Assembly: GCF_019038435.1 (NCBI RefSeq)
Contig: NZ_JAGPOX010000036.1
Coordinates: forward strand, 1 to 64,000
Direction of reading: 5' to 3'
From: Nocardia alni
GTDB lineage: Bacteria > Actinomycetota > Actinomycetes > Mycobacteriales > Mycobacteriaceae
DNA length: 64,000 nt
Part shown: positions 27,110-36,045 of the stretch, in pieces
Layout: each line of letters starts with the position of its first letter
Numbering within the stretch: the first letter of the stretch is position 1
The notes under the pieces: generated by a model
The model's input: the letters and a program-made list of their open reading frames with translations, nothing else
Database searches by the model: none
What the model was told of the DNA's origin: nothing
Translations under genes and position numbers: made by a program

Positions 27110-27801
27110 GGTTGGCTCACCTCATGCAGCCCAGTGCTGGGCAGGTGCGACGACGACCCGGTTGAATCGGTGAACGGTCGAGCAGTCCGACCGCCCGAAT
27201 TCGGTGCCGCACGTTCGACGGAGAGCGGGCTCGCTGCGTTGCAGGGATCCGCGAACAAGACGGTAATGCGCTGGCGCCCGTGTGAAAGGTATTGCAGTAC
27301 AGCGTCTCGAGCTGGATCAGGCAGCGGGATGTGCTCGGCGGACGGCATGACGATGGTGCCGCCGTTCTTGCGAAGGTTGGATACGAGATTCCAGAAGACC
27401 GGATTCGGTGCAATGCTCAGCAGTTGATTTGGAGCGATGTCGCTGCTCGCCGCGACCTCGATCAGCCACGAGGGCAACTGCATTTGCGGGGGTCTTCCAG
27501 CCAAGGGCGGCAGTGCCTCGGTAGGCGCAGGTGGCATCGGGTCGTAAACGAACCGGTCAAGGTACCCGTCATGCTGGACGGCGACTACGACGAGGCGTCG
27601 CCACAGATGATCTGGTTGCTCAGCAGTCCGCCACAATTGCGCGTACCCGGCCATGGGTGCTGGCATATCTCGATGCAGTGCGCCAACCTCGGGCAGTGCA
27701 GCTTCGCGCGCGTCGAGGCTTCGGTATGCACTGTCGCCAGGTGCACGAACCTGGCTCAGGGGCTCACCGAAGGTGGTAGCGAGCCTTCCGATGTCGATCA
27801 T
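27100..27801 (-). CDS. Hypothetical protein
   Basis: The chosen start, ATG 27801, gives 233 residues beginning MIDIGRLATTFGEPLSQV; the frame continues further upstream without a ribosome site. The central part (LWRRLVVVAVQHDGYLDRFVYDP and APNPVFWNLVSNLRKNGGTIVMPS) looks like an ordered alpha/beta domain, and the end is low complexity. No family is recognised. It is the first gene of the tightly overlapped set running down to 25592. Confidence 0.55.
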   Translation of the reverse strand: MIDIGRLATTFGEPLSQVRAPGDSAYRSLDAREAALPEVGALHRDMPAPMAGYAQLWRTAEQPDHLWRRLVVVAVQHDGYLDRFVYDPMPPAPTEALPPLAGRPPQMQLPSWLIEVAASSDIAPNQLLSIAPNPVFWNLVSNLRKNGGTIVMPSAEHIPLPDPARDAVLQYLSHGRQRITVLFADPCNAASPLSVERAAPNSGGRTARPFTDSTGSSSHLPSTGLHEVSQPWE

Positions 27802-27900
27802 GCATCGAGTCAAGCCTTGGAATCCGTGGCATTGCCATGGCAAGAGGCAAGGCAAGATCGGGCAGATTCGGGCACGTCGCGATCAGGCAGGCTCCAGAGT

Positions 27901-28794
27901 CTATTGGTAACGGTGCCAGGTGACTGTGGTGTCGCCGCGCCGCAAAGAACCCAGCCGGTGAGCGTGTTCGGCGGCAACTTCCGGGCGGTGGCTCAGGTTC
28001 GGCAGGACGCTGGTGACCATGATCAGTTCCCGGATATGTTGCAGGACTGGCCAATACGATTCCTCGCGGACATCTGCTCCATAGGCGTCGACGAACTGTC
28101 GATAGAACGGTTCGCGGGAGAATCGGGTCGCGCCGACAGCTTGTGGAACCAGATCCCACAATATGGGTCCGATGCCGGTTTCATCGAGATCGCACAGGAT
28201 GGCACGTTCGCCATCGGCTAGCAGGTTTCCCAGGTGCGGGTCACCGTGAATTACACCGAACGGCATGGCGCGCTGCCATTTTCGATAGGTTTCCTCAGCC
28301 GTGTCCCACTCTTCGCGTAGCCACGCGAGGTCTGCGGCGGACATTGCGGAATCCGCCTCGGCGAGCCGTTCACGGGCGATGCCGAACGGATCCCATTGCG
28401 GCATCGCCGAGTCCGGCTGCAACGTATGCAGCGCACGAAGTGGGCGCGCCAGGTCCGCGGCTGTCCATGTTCGCCGGGCGTCGAGTTCGTCCCAGAATGT
28501 GAAGGTGAACCGGTCCGCGATGTCGATGGGTTGGTCGCCGTCGAGCAGTTGGACGGTGGGTGCGTCGCGGTCCTCCAACCAGCTGGCGACGGTGACCAGG
28601 CGCCGGCCCCGGGTACGCCCGAGGGCGCCGGCTGCTACACGTACGACGACCGGCGCGGTGACCAGTCGGAACACGGCATTAACGGAGTACTGGATAAGTT
28701 CGGCTCCGTCGGCGTCGAGGTCCATCCGGGCACAGGCGTCGGTAAGCGCAGCCCGTAGCTCGGCGGCGTGTCCCGGGGAGAGTTGCGTCGCCAC
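27901..28794 (-). CDS. Aminoglycoside phosphotransferase (APH)-family kinase
   Basis: The 297-residue protein has the APH catalytic loop HGDPHLGN at 183-190 and the metal-binding segment ILCDLDETGIGP at about 199-210, on a fold of normal APH length. Such enzymes phosphorylate small molecules such as aminoglycosides, macrolides, choline or homoserine. The substrate cannot be told from sequence. It begins with GTG 28794, 37 bases after the HTH-TPR regulator, and is probably co-transcribed with it. Confidence 0.85.
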   Translation of the reverse strand: MATQLSPGHAAELRAALTDACARMDLDADGAELIQYSVNAVFRLVTAPVVVRVAAGALGRTRGRRLVTVASWLEDRDAPTVQLLDGDQPIDIADRFTFTFWDELDARRTWTAADLARPLRALHTLQPDSAMPQWDPFGIARERLAEADSAMSAADLAWLREEWDTAEETYRKWQRAMPFGVIHGDPHLGNLLADGERAILCDLDETGIGPILWDLVPQAVGATRFSREPFYRQFVDAYGADVREESYWPVLQHIRELIMVTSVLPNLSHRPEVAAEHAHRLGSLRRGDTTVTWHRYQ

Positions 28795-28831
28795 ACCGCC
28801 ATCGTAAGGACTCGATCGAGATCTTCTGCGC

Positions 28832-30193
28832 TCACGGTGACGGCAGCGCCAGCTGGCCCACCTGGTGGCATACGTCGCGTACGTCCGAATAGTCCCGCAG
28901 GCCGGTCGCCGCGGTGGCCATCGATCTCAGCCGGTCCAACGCGCGAGCGCTGAGTACCGCGCCGGTCATCCCCAGCGCGGTGGCGCCGGAATCGATCGCG
29001 TTCTCGCGGTCACGCAGGCGGAAACAGCCGGTGGCGATCGTCGTCAGGTCGAACAGGAGGCTGCGGCGCGGCCGATCGGGCTGCGACGCTCGTAGTGATG
29101 CTCGGGCGGTGTCGACCGCGATAATCGCGTACCGGTCGGCCAGGGCGACGCTATCGGTGGCTGCAGCGAACTCGTTGTATATCACCGCGGTCAGGCCGGT
29201 GTATTCGCCGGAAGTGAAGAAGACTTGCGTCCAGGGATCGATGTCCTGTTCGTCGACCAGGCTCATTTCATGCTCAGCGCGTGCCAGCGAGTCACGCATC
29301 TGCCGCTCGTTGCCCATCATCGCGTGCGCCCACGCCGAATTCGAGTACAGGCGAGCGGATTCGGCGCGGTTCGCAGCGTCCTGTGCCGAGATCTGCCCCA
29401 GCTGGAACAGTCGTAGCGCGGACTTCGGCTGTCGCTCGAACAGACTGATTCTGCCCAGCACGTAGAAGATCGACGCGGCCAAGCTGTCTGCTCCGGCCTG
29501 TTGCGCATACAGGAACGCCAGCGCCAAGTAGCAGCGGGCACGGTGCTGCTCGCCGGCGTCGTGGTATGCCCAGCCGGTCAACCTGGCCAGCGAGGCCAGG
29601 GCCATACTCATAGCGGTTGCGGTCGCGTCGTCCTGGCAGCCGTGCAGCAGGTGCTCCGTCGAGCGTAAGAGTCCCTCGGCAGCATCGACGACTGCGAGAC
29701 CGCCATGACGCTGATCGACGCTGCGCAGACTGGCGGTGACGAGGCGGACGTGCTCGACGTCGGGCGGGCCCACATCCTCCGGAGTCGGTCTCGCGGCGAG
29801 CATCGGTTCCGGCAACCATGGTGTGAGGTCGGCCGGCGAACCGACCGCAGCCGCTGCGATCGCGCCCAGGAAGTCCTGATCGTTGGCGGGAGTCTCGACA
29901 TCCACTGTGACGGCGGTCTGTACCTGCACGACGGAAGCGCGACAATCGCCTGCTTCAGGGGCACCGATTGCACGAAAGAGCCGCTTGTACACCGCAGTTG
30001 GCGTCTTGACGTCGCCCTGTTCCCATCGGGTGACCAACCGCTCCCCGCACGAGACGTTCACCTTCATCTCGCCGCCCTTGCGGTTCAGCAGCTCGGCGAA
30101 CTCTGCACGACTGAGTTGCAGCACGTCCTCACGGAAGTGCTGAAGTTGGTTGCCCCACTCGGATTGTTCAGGTAATGGCTGGTACTTGGCCAT
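28832..30193 (-). CDS. XRE-type HTH regulator with TPR repeats
   Basis: The 453-residue product has an N-terminal HTH of unusual spacing (LQLSRAEFAELLNRKGGEMKVNVSCGERLVTRWEQGD) followed by a helical TPR-like region (AMSMALASLARLTGWAYHD, ARCYLALAFLYAQQAGADSLAASIFYVLGRI, ALRLFQLGQISAQDAANRAESARLY). This matches the actinobacterial class of HTH-TPR regulators. A GGAGG site precedes ATG 30193, and a GATAAC/GTTATC inverted repeat lies just upstream. It heads the minus-strand gene run. Confidence 0.8.
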   Translation of the reverse strand: MAKYQPLPEQSEWGNQLQHFREDVLQLSRAEFAELLNRKGGEMKVNVSCGERLVTRWEQGDVKTPTAVYKRLFRAIGAPEAGDCRASVVQVQTAVTVDVETPANDQDFLGAIAAAAVGSPADLTPWLPEPMLAARPTPEDVGPPDVEHVRLVTASLRSVDQRHGGLAVVDAAEGLLRSTEHLLHGCQDDATATAMSMALASLARLTGWAYHDAGEQHRARCYLALAFLYAQQAGADSLAASIFYVLGRISLFERQPKSALRLFQLGQISAQDAANRAESARLYSNSAWAHAMMGNERQMRDSLARAEHEMSLVDEQDIDPWTQVFFTSGEYTGLTAVIYNEFAAATDSVALADRYAIIAVDTARASLRASQPDRPRRSLLFDLTTIATGCFRLRDRENAIDSGATALGMTGAVLSARALDRLRSMATAATGLRDYSDVRDVCHQVGQLALPSP

Positions 30194-30211
30194 TGAGGTG
30201 CCTCCTACCCA

Positions 30212-30228
30212 GATAACGCCAGGTTATC
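30212..30228. promoter_or_regulatory. Inverted repeat upstream of the HTH-TPR regulator, candidate operator
   Basis: GATAAC at 30212 and GTTATC at 30223-30228 are a perfect 6-base inverted repeat centred about 27 bases before the regulator's start codon. The location fits autoregulation. The rest of the 30229-30475 spacer shows no gene. Confidence 0.45.
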
Positions 30229-30475
30229 GCAAGCACACGATGGTGAAGTAGGTTTCTGCCCAGCGGCGGTGTCGATCCAAGATCAATTCTCGACAACCTA
30301 ATTCCGTGGTATCTCCGGCATCGCAGTGGTCGATACCGTCCCTGCGCGCCGATCTCTCGAGGCGCTGCGCGGCTCGCCCCGGATCGCTCGCCCGGCGGCA
30401 TGAGAGTGCGTGCCGGTCAAAGCCCCAGGGAGGTCTGTCGAGCACGTTTTGTCACTTGGGTTGGGCGGGTCAGCG

Positions 30476-33400
30476 TTACTCGTCCAGTTGTTGGAGTCTC
30501 ACAGCCGCTCGGTCGCCGGCGGCGGCCAAGCCATCGATGATCCGGTGATAGCGGCTCTTTGTCTCCGCGACGATCACCCCGTTGTTGCGGAGGCCCGTTA
30601 GCCACTCCTCCAGAAGCCAGAGATGGTTGGCGATTAGGTGATAGTGCCCATCGATGATCGACTCGATCCACTTAAGCGCTGTCGTCGTTTGCCACTGCAC
30701 GGGCGCGCTGTTTGCGAGCTTGATCACGGCGTCGACGGCTTTTGGTTCCCAACGGGCGAGGCGTAGCCAGCGGTCGGCGAGTTCGCCGAGAGTCTCGGGG
30801 TGGAGCCAGTTTTCGCGGCACCGCGAGAGGGTGCCGTCGATGTCTGGATCCCATGATCTAGCGTGCGGTGCGGGGAGCAGGGCCGCGGTCATGTAGTCGA
30901 ACCAGCGGTGTTTCGAACGCAAGGTGGCTGCGTCACCGACGCTGTTTAGAGCGACCTCCATGGCCCACGGCCAGAAGTCGACGATGGACCGTCGAAGTTT
31001 GTTGTCGTAGGTGAAGACGGTCGCGAATCCCTCGAAAAGCATGTGCAATGCCTGCGAGTCCGCGGCACACGCCTCGATGTGAGCCCTGACGGGGTCCCGG
31101 TCACCGTCGAGCGCGACCTCGATCATGCGGTGGGCGATCGGCTCGTGGGCTGCCTGTTCGCGGTGGTCGTATCCTTTTTTCCACCAGTGAGCGAGGCTTC
31201 TGCGATGGGCGTCCCAGAGCGGTGCCCAGAGATCGCCGACAGCGCCCTGAACACAGATGACCAGTCGGGCGTCAATCATGCATGCCAATGGCATGCGCAG
31301 TCGATTGACCATGAGTTGGTCGTCGGTGATGGCCAGGAGCGACTCGTGGAATGGCATAGACAATGGCTCTGATTCGCCCCGCTGCGTTTCTTGGCTCCAC
31401 GGGCCCAGCCTGCTGTCGATCAGGCCTGCTGTTGCGGCGACCCAGGCCGGCTGGTGCCGACGGCATTGGCCTGTACTTTGATCGATATCGCACGGGGCGG
31501 CCCACACCGGCTCGCAGCCTTTGACGTAGATCGCGCGTACCTCGTCGAAGAGACTCGTCGCGAGGGATCGCAGGCAGTTCTCGACACGCGACCGGTCTAG
31601 GTTCAGGTTGTCGAACGGTGCGAGAAGAAGCAGCGGCGCGGACGCTGCTGCAGCGCGGTCGGCACCCATCGGGAACATCGATCCGCTGTAACTCATCCCG
31701 TCAGTCTGCGGATTCTCGGCAGCCCAGATCACGGCATCCGCAGCCCAAATCACACTGGAGGTATCCATCGTCACAAGGCCCAACGCATGGGCTCGCAGGG
31801 CTGCTGCGGCGACGCCCACGATGGCGTTCTCCGGCCACAGCATGCCTTCAGGAGCCTCGTCGTTCACAAGGCGGCGGGCGGTCGCAAGGTCCTCAGAGAG
31901 GCTCTCCACAGGCCAGCTTTCCGGGGCCTCGTTATAGCGCGCGTAGCGGTTCTGGAGGCCATACAGAACGCTCCTCGTCTGAATGTCTGCGTCGCGGGGC
32001 GCAAGCACTTTCTCGATCCGCTTTGGTCGCTCGAATTCGACAACCATCTGTTCGCCGGCCCGGCTGGCCCGATAGTTCTCGATGCGGAAATGTTCGGCCC
32101 AACTCTCGACCATTGCCAAGTATTCGATGTTGCCGGTCCCGTCCTCGCCAAGCTCGGCCCGAGCAGTTTCGATGAGTTTCGTGCCGACCGCTTGGAGTTG
32201 GGCGAGTCGCTCATCGTCAGAAGTGAGTCGAGCGTTGACCACCATCGCACCAACGGTCTCCTGGAAGGTGCGCCTGCGCCGGTCAGATCCGGTCAACTGG
32301 TCGGCATCGGCATCTCGGACACGAAACCCGTAGTCGCCAGTGACGCGAGCAGCCTCAAAGTGCCAAATGTCGGGGGATGCCAGAAAGGGGTCTAGAAGTG
32401 CGTCGGTCGTGTCGGGATGGCGGGTCAGGAAGCCCACCGCAAGACCAGGCATCGCGAGGTTGTGACAGTCGTGAAGTAGACGTTCGATGATCGTTTGGGC
32501 GGGAAGGTTCAGATTCTCCAACAGGTGGTCAATGAAGCGCTCCAGCGCGAGGAGCGCGCTCATGCACACATACGGTCCGACACTCGTGCCGCGATACCAC
32601 GCCCAGACGTGACTGTCGCCGACATATCGCCGCCGACCAGTCCCGAGCAGATCTAGATATACGCCTTCCAGGTCTTCAGGGTCGTCGGAGTGGTCCCCGC
32701 GGGTTGACGGCTTCGCAACTCGGAATCTTGCAGCGTGGTCAAGCATCCGGTTGATGAAGCCGATCGTGTCTACAGGGATCGTGTTGAGCAAGCGAAAAAA
32801 AGGACCGTAGTACCAAGCGGCCTGGGGCATGCCGAATCCCGTACCAAATCCGTGCTTGAAGCCTCGAATGCCATCGTCGAAAGGACTGGCACCGCCCCAA
32901 CGATCATGTGGGTCCGGCGTTTCGAGGTAGTAGGCCTCTGCAAGATCCAGCAGTAGTTTCGGTCGGGTCCGCGACATACTGACTGAGATAACCGTCGACT
33001 CCACAGCGGGGCCGAGATGCGCTGGCCTGTCTTCGGCGACGTCACGAAGCCATGCCTCCGCTCGGTCATCGATGTCTGCCCCCAGAGAGGCGAGCGCCTC
33101 GACTGCGAAGTCGCCGTGGAACGACGGGGCGCCGTCGAGCACGATGTTGCGGATGTCCTGACGAAGTGGATTTGGCGCGAGGCAGGTGTTCGCCATTCCA
33201 CATAGCCAGGCCAAGACGAGGTCGTGGATGACTTCATGGACGGCTTGACGGGCGAGCCGTCCTCCGGGTCCGACCTCTGGTCGTTCGCAGAAGGCGACCT
33301 TCACCAGCGGTGCAAGTGCGAAAGCGTCACCGATCGTGCCGCTCACATATCGCGCCTTAGCGAGGCGGAGCAACGTCACGAGCCCAGCACCGTCATTTTT

Positions 33401-35725
33401 TGTCAGCGCCCCCCACAACTCGCGGATTGCCGACTCAGCGTCTCCGAGTGTTAGAAGGGCTTCGTAGGGAACCTCCGACCATCTCTCGCCGTGAGCATCG
33501 GCGATCTCGATGAATCTCGTCGACAGGTGAGCCCAGCTAGTCGTGGTGCTCCGGTCGAGCAGCGCAACCTGGCATCCAAGGCGAACCGCACGGATCGACC
33601 AGCGCGGGGCTCCAGCCGAAGCGAGGGGCTCCCATCCGTTTGTGATGAAAAGACGACAGAGCGCGAAGTCACGGAATAGATCGGTTGCGAATTCATCACC
33701 AGGCGAAAAGGCAGGGTTGTCAGACACTCGGAGGACCCCGTCTGAACGAAGCTCGGCGGAGCCGGTGCCATGGGGCGGGTCGGCAGCGATGCCGAGGGTT
33801 CGTTTGGCCACGCTTAGGGCAGCGTGTTCGCGATCATCTGGGGACGCAGTGTTCAGGGCACGGATTTCGTCCCGCCGAATGAGGTTCCGCCACACTGCGG
33901 AGAACACGTCCGCTTCGCACAGCAAGTCGGCTGGATCGAGCGTCTCGCCGGTTCGTAGCAGTGCGTCGACCAGGCCGGGCCGGCCAAGCAGCCAACTTGC
34001 GCGTGAGTCACTATCCAGGCGCGCGAGTGCTCCGAAAGTTGCCGGAAGCGCTCGGCGCTCGTCGGCAGCCAACGGCCCTACAACGTGTTTGGCCGTAGCT
34101 CCGGTTGATCCGGCTAGCTCGCTTGCGCGCGTCAACTCGTCGTGGACTTGGCGGAAGCCATCGGTTCGAGTGACGGCGACGACGCCGACCCCGGCCCTGA
34201 GGGCGGCTGCCGCGACAGTTCGAAAAATCGTGCCCTTGCCTTCGAGAACGGCCTCCGCGCCATCGACCAGGAGAAGTCTGATGGGTCGCACTTCCCAAGT
34301 TGCCAGGACGTCGTCGATGGCGGATCCGCCCAACTGGCTCTCGAATTCTGTCGGGCTATGAGGGAGATCGCGCAGGCTGAGGCTGACGACGGCTGCGTCC
34401 TCCATTTGAAGAGCCTCGACTGCGCGCAAAGACAAGGCAGACTTCCCGACATCTGGATCGCCGGTCACCACGAGAGTGCCAGCCGACGTGCCCACCGTCC
34501 GCAAGGCCTGAACGAGGCGCGATTTCTCATCGGCGCGCTCCAACTCCAGCGACTGCGAACCTGACCGCAAGGCCGGACGAGTCCCCTCCCGCAGTCGGAC
34601 ACCGAATCGGTCGATCGTCCTCCACGCGTTGGCAAACTTGGCCGATCTCGATAGTGGGTAGCTACTCAGGTGCCGGCGGATCACTGATTGTGTCAGTACC
34701 GCTCCGCCCGGTGCCCATGCCCCGACAAGCTCCTCGATCCGCGAGAACAATGCATCTGCTGTTGCGGGTGTGCCGTCGCGGAGCATGCGCTGCAGTGCAG
34801 CGACTGCCGCAGTTCTGTCTGTGCGGTCGGTCCTCTCCAAGCGAAGGCTTCGTGTGCTGAGACATGAGAGGAGCCGCCAGGTCAGCTCCTGCGAACTCAA
34901 TCCGTTCGCTGTAGCCAGCCCGGCCGACGCTTGGCTGACCAGACTCTTGATACTGTCGTATCGCTTGCGGAGCTCGCTGTTAGTCCTTCCTTGCTGCGTC
35001 AAGCGGTCCGCCAGAGCTTCTGCGCTCGGAAGGTCCTCGGCGAGTTCGGCGAGTTCGGCGAGTTGCGTTATCGCGTTGGCGTTTGTGGACACTGCGAGGA
35101 CGATCCGCCGCCGTCCCGAGGACGCCTCGGGCCAGTGGTCCAGGATTTCCACCAAGAAGTCCCGGAACAGGGGAACCGACTTGCTGTCGCTTGACGTAAG
35201 GGCAGGGTTCCGGCGAACGGCGATCGATGAGCAATGCTTTTCACCGTGAGCGTCACGACCCTCGATGAAGATGTCATCCACTTCGCTGGAATCGCTCGCC
35301 TGAAGCCGAATACAGTCGACCGATACAGCATCACCAAGCTCCGGAAGCGCGCCGCCCGCGAGGAATTCAGCAATCAGACATGCCGCATAAGAGTGCTCCA
35401 AGCGGACACCTCCACCGCCCGTCGAGTACGGGCTCGATGCGGCCGCAGACACTGTCTCAGCAGACATCGTCTCCGCCAGCCAGTCGCTGATTGAAGGGTT
35501 CGAGACCGTGAGCTGCCACAGTGTCGCCCTCCCCGACTTCCTGGACGTCGCGAACCCAGCCGCCGACAGCGTGAACAACGCGTCGTTTGCGGTGGTTGGA
35601 GATACACCCAGGGCGCTAGCGATTTTTCGTCCCGAAAGCGGAGTCGTGCTCGCGGCAAGCACCTTCAGGGTGCCGTATTCGTTCTCGCTGAGTGTTGCTT
35701 GAAGGGCCTCTCCGGCGGTTGCCAT
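30476..35725 (-). CDS. Giant wHTH / nuclease-like / P-loop NTPase / helical-repeat protein, candidate defence effector
   Basis: The ATG at 35725 gives 1749 residues; a TTG 10 codons upstream is possible. Domains in order: a winged HTH (about 10-75, LSGRKIASALGVSPTTANDALFTLSAAGF); a Cap4/DUF4297-like PD-(D/E)xK fold (about 105-205, RLEHSYAACLIAEFL and EVDDIFIEG), in which the expected QxK strand reads IAVRR; a P-loop NTPase with Walker A GDPDVGKS at about 422-429 and Walker B IRLLLVDG at about 482-489; then more than 1200 residues of mostly helical sequence, likely a sensor. This is the layout of STAND/Avs-like immune NTPases. A wHTH at the N-terminus is unusual and may allow autoregulation at the palindromes upstream. 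Confidence 0.75.
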   Translation of the reverse strand: MATAGEALQATLSENEYGTLKVLAASTTPLSGRKIASALGVSPTTANDALFTLSAAGFATSRKSGRATLWQLTVSNPSISDWLAETMSAETVSAAASSPYSTGGGGVRLEHSYAACLIAEFLAGGALPELGDAVSVDCIRLQASDSSEVDDIFIEGRDAHGEKHCSSIAVRRNPALTSSDSKSVPLFRDFLVEILDHWPEASSGRRRIVLAVSTNANAITQLAELAELAEDLPSAEALADRLTQQGRTNSELRKRYDSIKSLVSQASAGLATANGLSSQELTWRLLSCLSTRSLRLERTDRTDRTAAVAALQRMLRDGTPATADALFSRIEELVGAWAPGGAVLTQSVIRRHLSSYPLSRSAKFANAWRTIDRFGVRLREGTRPALRSGSQSLELERADEKSRLVQALRTVGTSAGTLVVTGDPDVGKSALSLRAVEALQMEDAAVVSLSLRDLPHSPTEFESQLGGSAIDDVLATWEVRPIRLLLVDGAEAVLEGKGTIFRTVAAAALRAGVGVVAVTRTDGFRQVHDELTRASELAGSTGATAKHVVGPLAADERRALPATFGALARLDSDSRASWLLGRPGLVDALLRTGETLDPADLLCEADVFSAVWRNLIRRDEIRALNTASPDDREHAALSVAKRTLGIAADPPHGTGSAELRSDGVLRVSDNPAFSPGDEFATDLFRDFALCRLFITNGWEPLASAGAPRWSIRAVRLGCQVALLDRSTTTSWAHLSTRFIEIADAHGERWSEVPYEALLTLGDAESAIRELWGALTKNDGAGLVTLLRLAKARYVSGTIGDAFALAPLVKVAFCERPEVGPGGRLARQAVHEVIHDLVLAWLCGMANTCLAPNPLRQDIRNIVLDGAPSFHGDFAVEALASLGADIDDRAEAWLRDVAEDRPAHLGPAVESTVISVSMSRTRPKLLLDLAEAYYLETPDPHDRWGGASPFDDGIRGFKHGFGTGFGMPQAAWYYGPFFRLLNTIPVDTIGFINRMLDHAARFRVAKPSTRGDHSDDPEDLEGVYLDLLGTGRRRYVGDSHVWAWYRGTSVGPYVCMSALLALERFIDHLLENLNLPAQTIIERLLHDCHNLAMPGLAVGFLTRHPDTTDALLDPFLASPDIWHFEAARVTGDYGFRVRDADADQLTGSDRRRRTFQETVGAMVVNARLTSDDERLAQLQAVGTKLIETARAELGEDGTGNIEYLAMVESWAEHFRIENYRASRAGEQMVVEFERPKRIEKVLAPRDADIQTRSVLYGLQNRYARYNEAPESWPVESLSEDLATARRLVNDEAPEGMLWPENAIVGVAAAALRAHALGLVTMDTSSVIWAADAVIWAAENPQTDGMSYSGSMFPMGADRAAAASAPLLLLAPFDNLNLDRSRVENCLRSLATSLFDEVRAIYVKGCEPVWAAPCDIDQSTGQCRRHQPAWVAATAGLIDSRLGPWSQETQRGESEPLSMPFHESLLAITDDQLMVNRLRMPLACMIDARLVICVQGAVGDLWAPLWDAHRRSLAHWWKKGYDHREQAAHEPIAHRMIEVALDGDRDPVRAHIEACAADSQALHMLFEGFATVFTYDNKLRRSIVDFWPWAMEVALNSVGDAATLRSKHRWFDYMTAALLPAPHARSWDPDIDGTLSRCRENWLHPETLGELADRWLRLARWEPKAVDAVIKLANSAPVQWQTTTALKWIESIIDGHYHLIANHLWLLEEWLTGLRNNGVIVAETKSRYHRIIDGLAAAGDRAAVRLQQLDE

Positions 35726-35741
35726 AGCAGCATCGTAACAG

Positions 35742-35768
35742 TCTATGTCCAGCAAATCTGGACATAGA
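35742..35768. promoter_or_regulatory. 11-bp perfect inverted repeat upstream of the giant NTPase, candidate operator
   Basis: TCTATGTCCAG and CTGGACATAGA flank a 5-base loop (CAAAT). The element lies 17-43 bases before ATG 35725, where it would overlap the promoter of that gene. The protein's own wHTH domain is an obvious candidate ligand. Confidence 0.6.
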
Positions 35769-35791
35769 CCCTGTCCGTCGTTATGCTTGCC

Positions 35792-35816
35792 ACCGCAAGA
35801 TTCTTTTCATTGCGGT
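35792..35816. repeat. Inverted repeat ACCGCAA/TTGCGGT
   Basis: A 7-base perfect stem with an 11-base AT-rich loop lies in the divergent spacer between the two defence-like genes. Its role is unknown; it could be a hairpin or a protein-binding site. Confidence 0.45.
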
Positions 35817-35847
35817 CCGACGATAACTGAACACCTGCCGAACGACG

Positions 35848-35889
35848 CCGAGGCCCTAGCCGGAAGCGGAACTCCCAGCAGGGCCTCGG
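35848..35889. repeat. 10-bp inverted repeat CCGAGGCCCT/AGGGCCTCGG
   Basis: The two perfect arms are separated by 22 bases. It could be a GC-rich hairpin, but no T-run follows on either strand, so it is not a standard terminator. Confidence 0.5.
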
Positions 35890-35920
35890 GTGTGTCTTGG
35901 TAGGACTCCTCGATGCTACG

Positions 35921-35960
35921 TCACCCTGTGGCACTCCGCGCGCGGAGTGCCACAGGGTGA
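35921..35960. promoter_or_regulatory. Perfect 40-bp palindrome upstream of the DUF6119 gene
   Basis: The arms TCACCCTGTGGCACTCCGCG and its exact reverse complement abut with no loop. It ends about 86 bases before the DUF6119 start. Perfect palindromes this long are rare in bacteria. It may be an operator, a cruciform-forming site or a recognition site for a nuclease. No oligo-T follows it. Confidence 0.7.
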
Positions 35961-36045
35961 TTTCTGACCGAGTTGCGCTCACCGGTGACATCCGTCTCCT
36001 CGGAGTCCCGCACAACGGCCCTCCTTCACCCGAGGCCGGAATGGA

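Noticed and set aside
35848-35889. The 10-bp inverted repeat as a rho-independent terminator for one of the defence-like genes
   Set aside because: It lies upstream of both genes, has a 22-base loop and no T-run.
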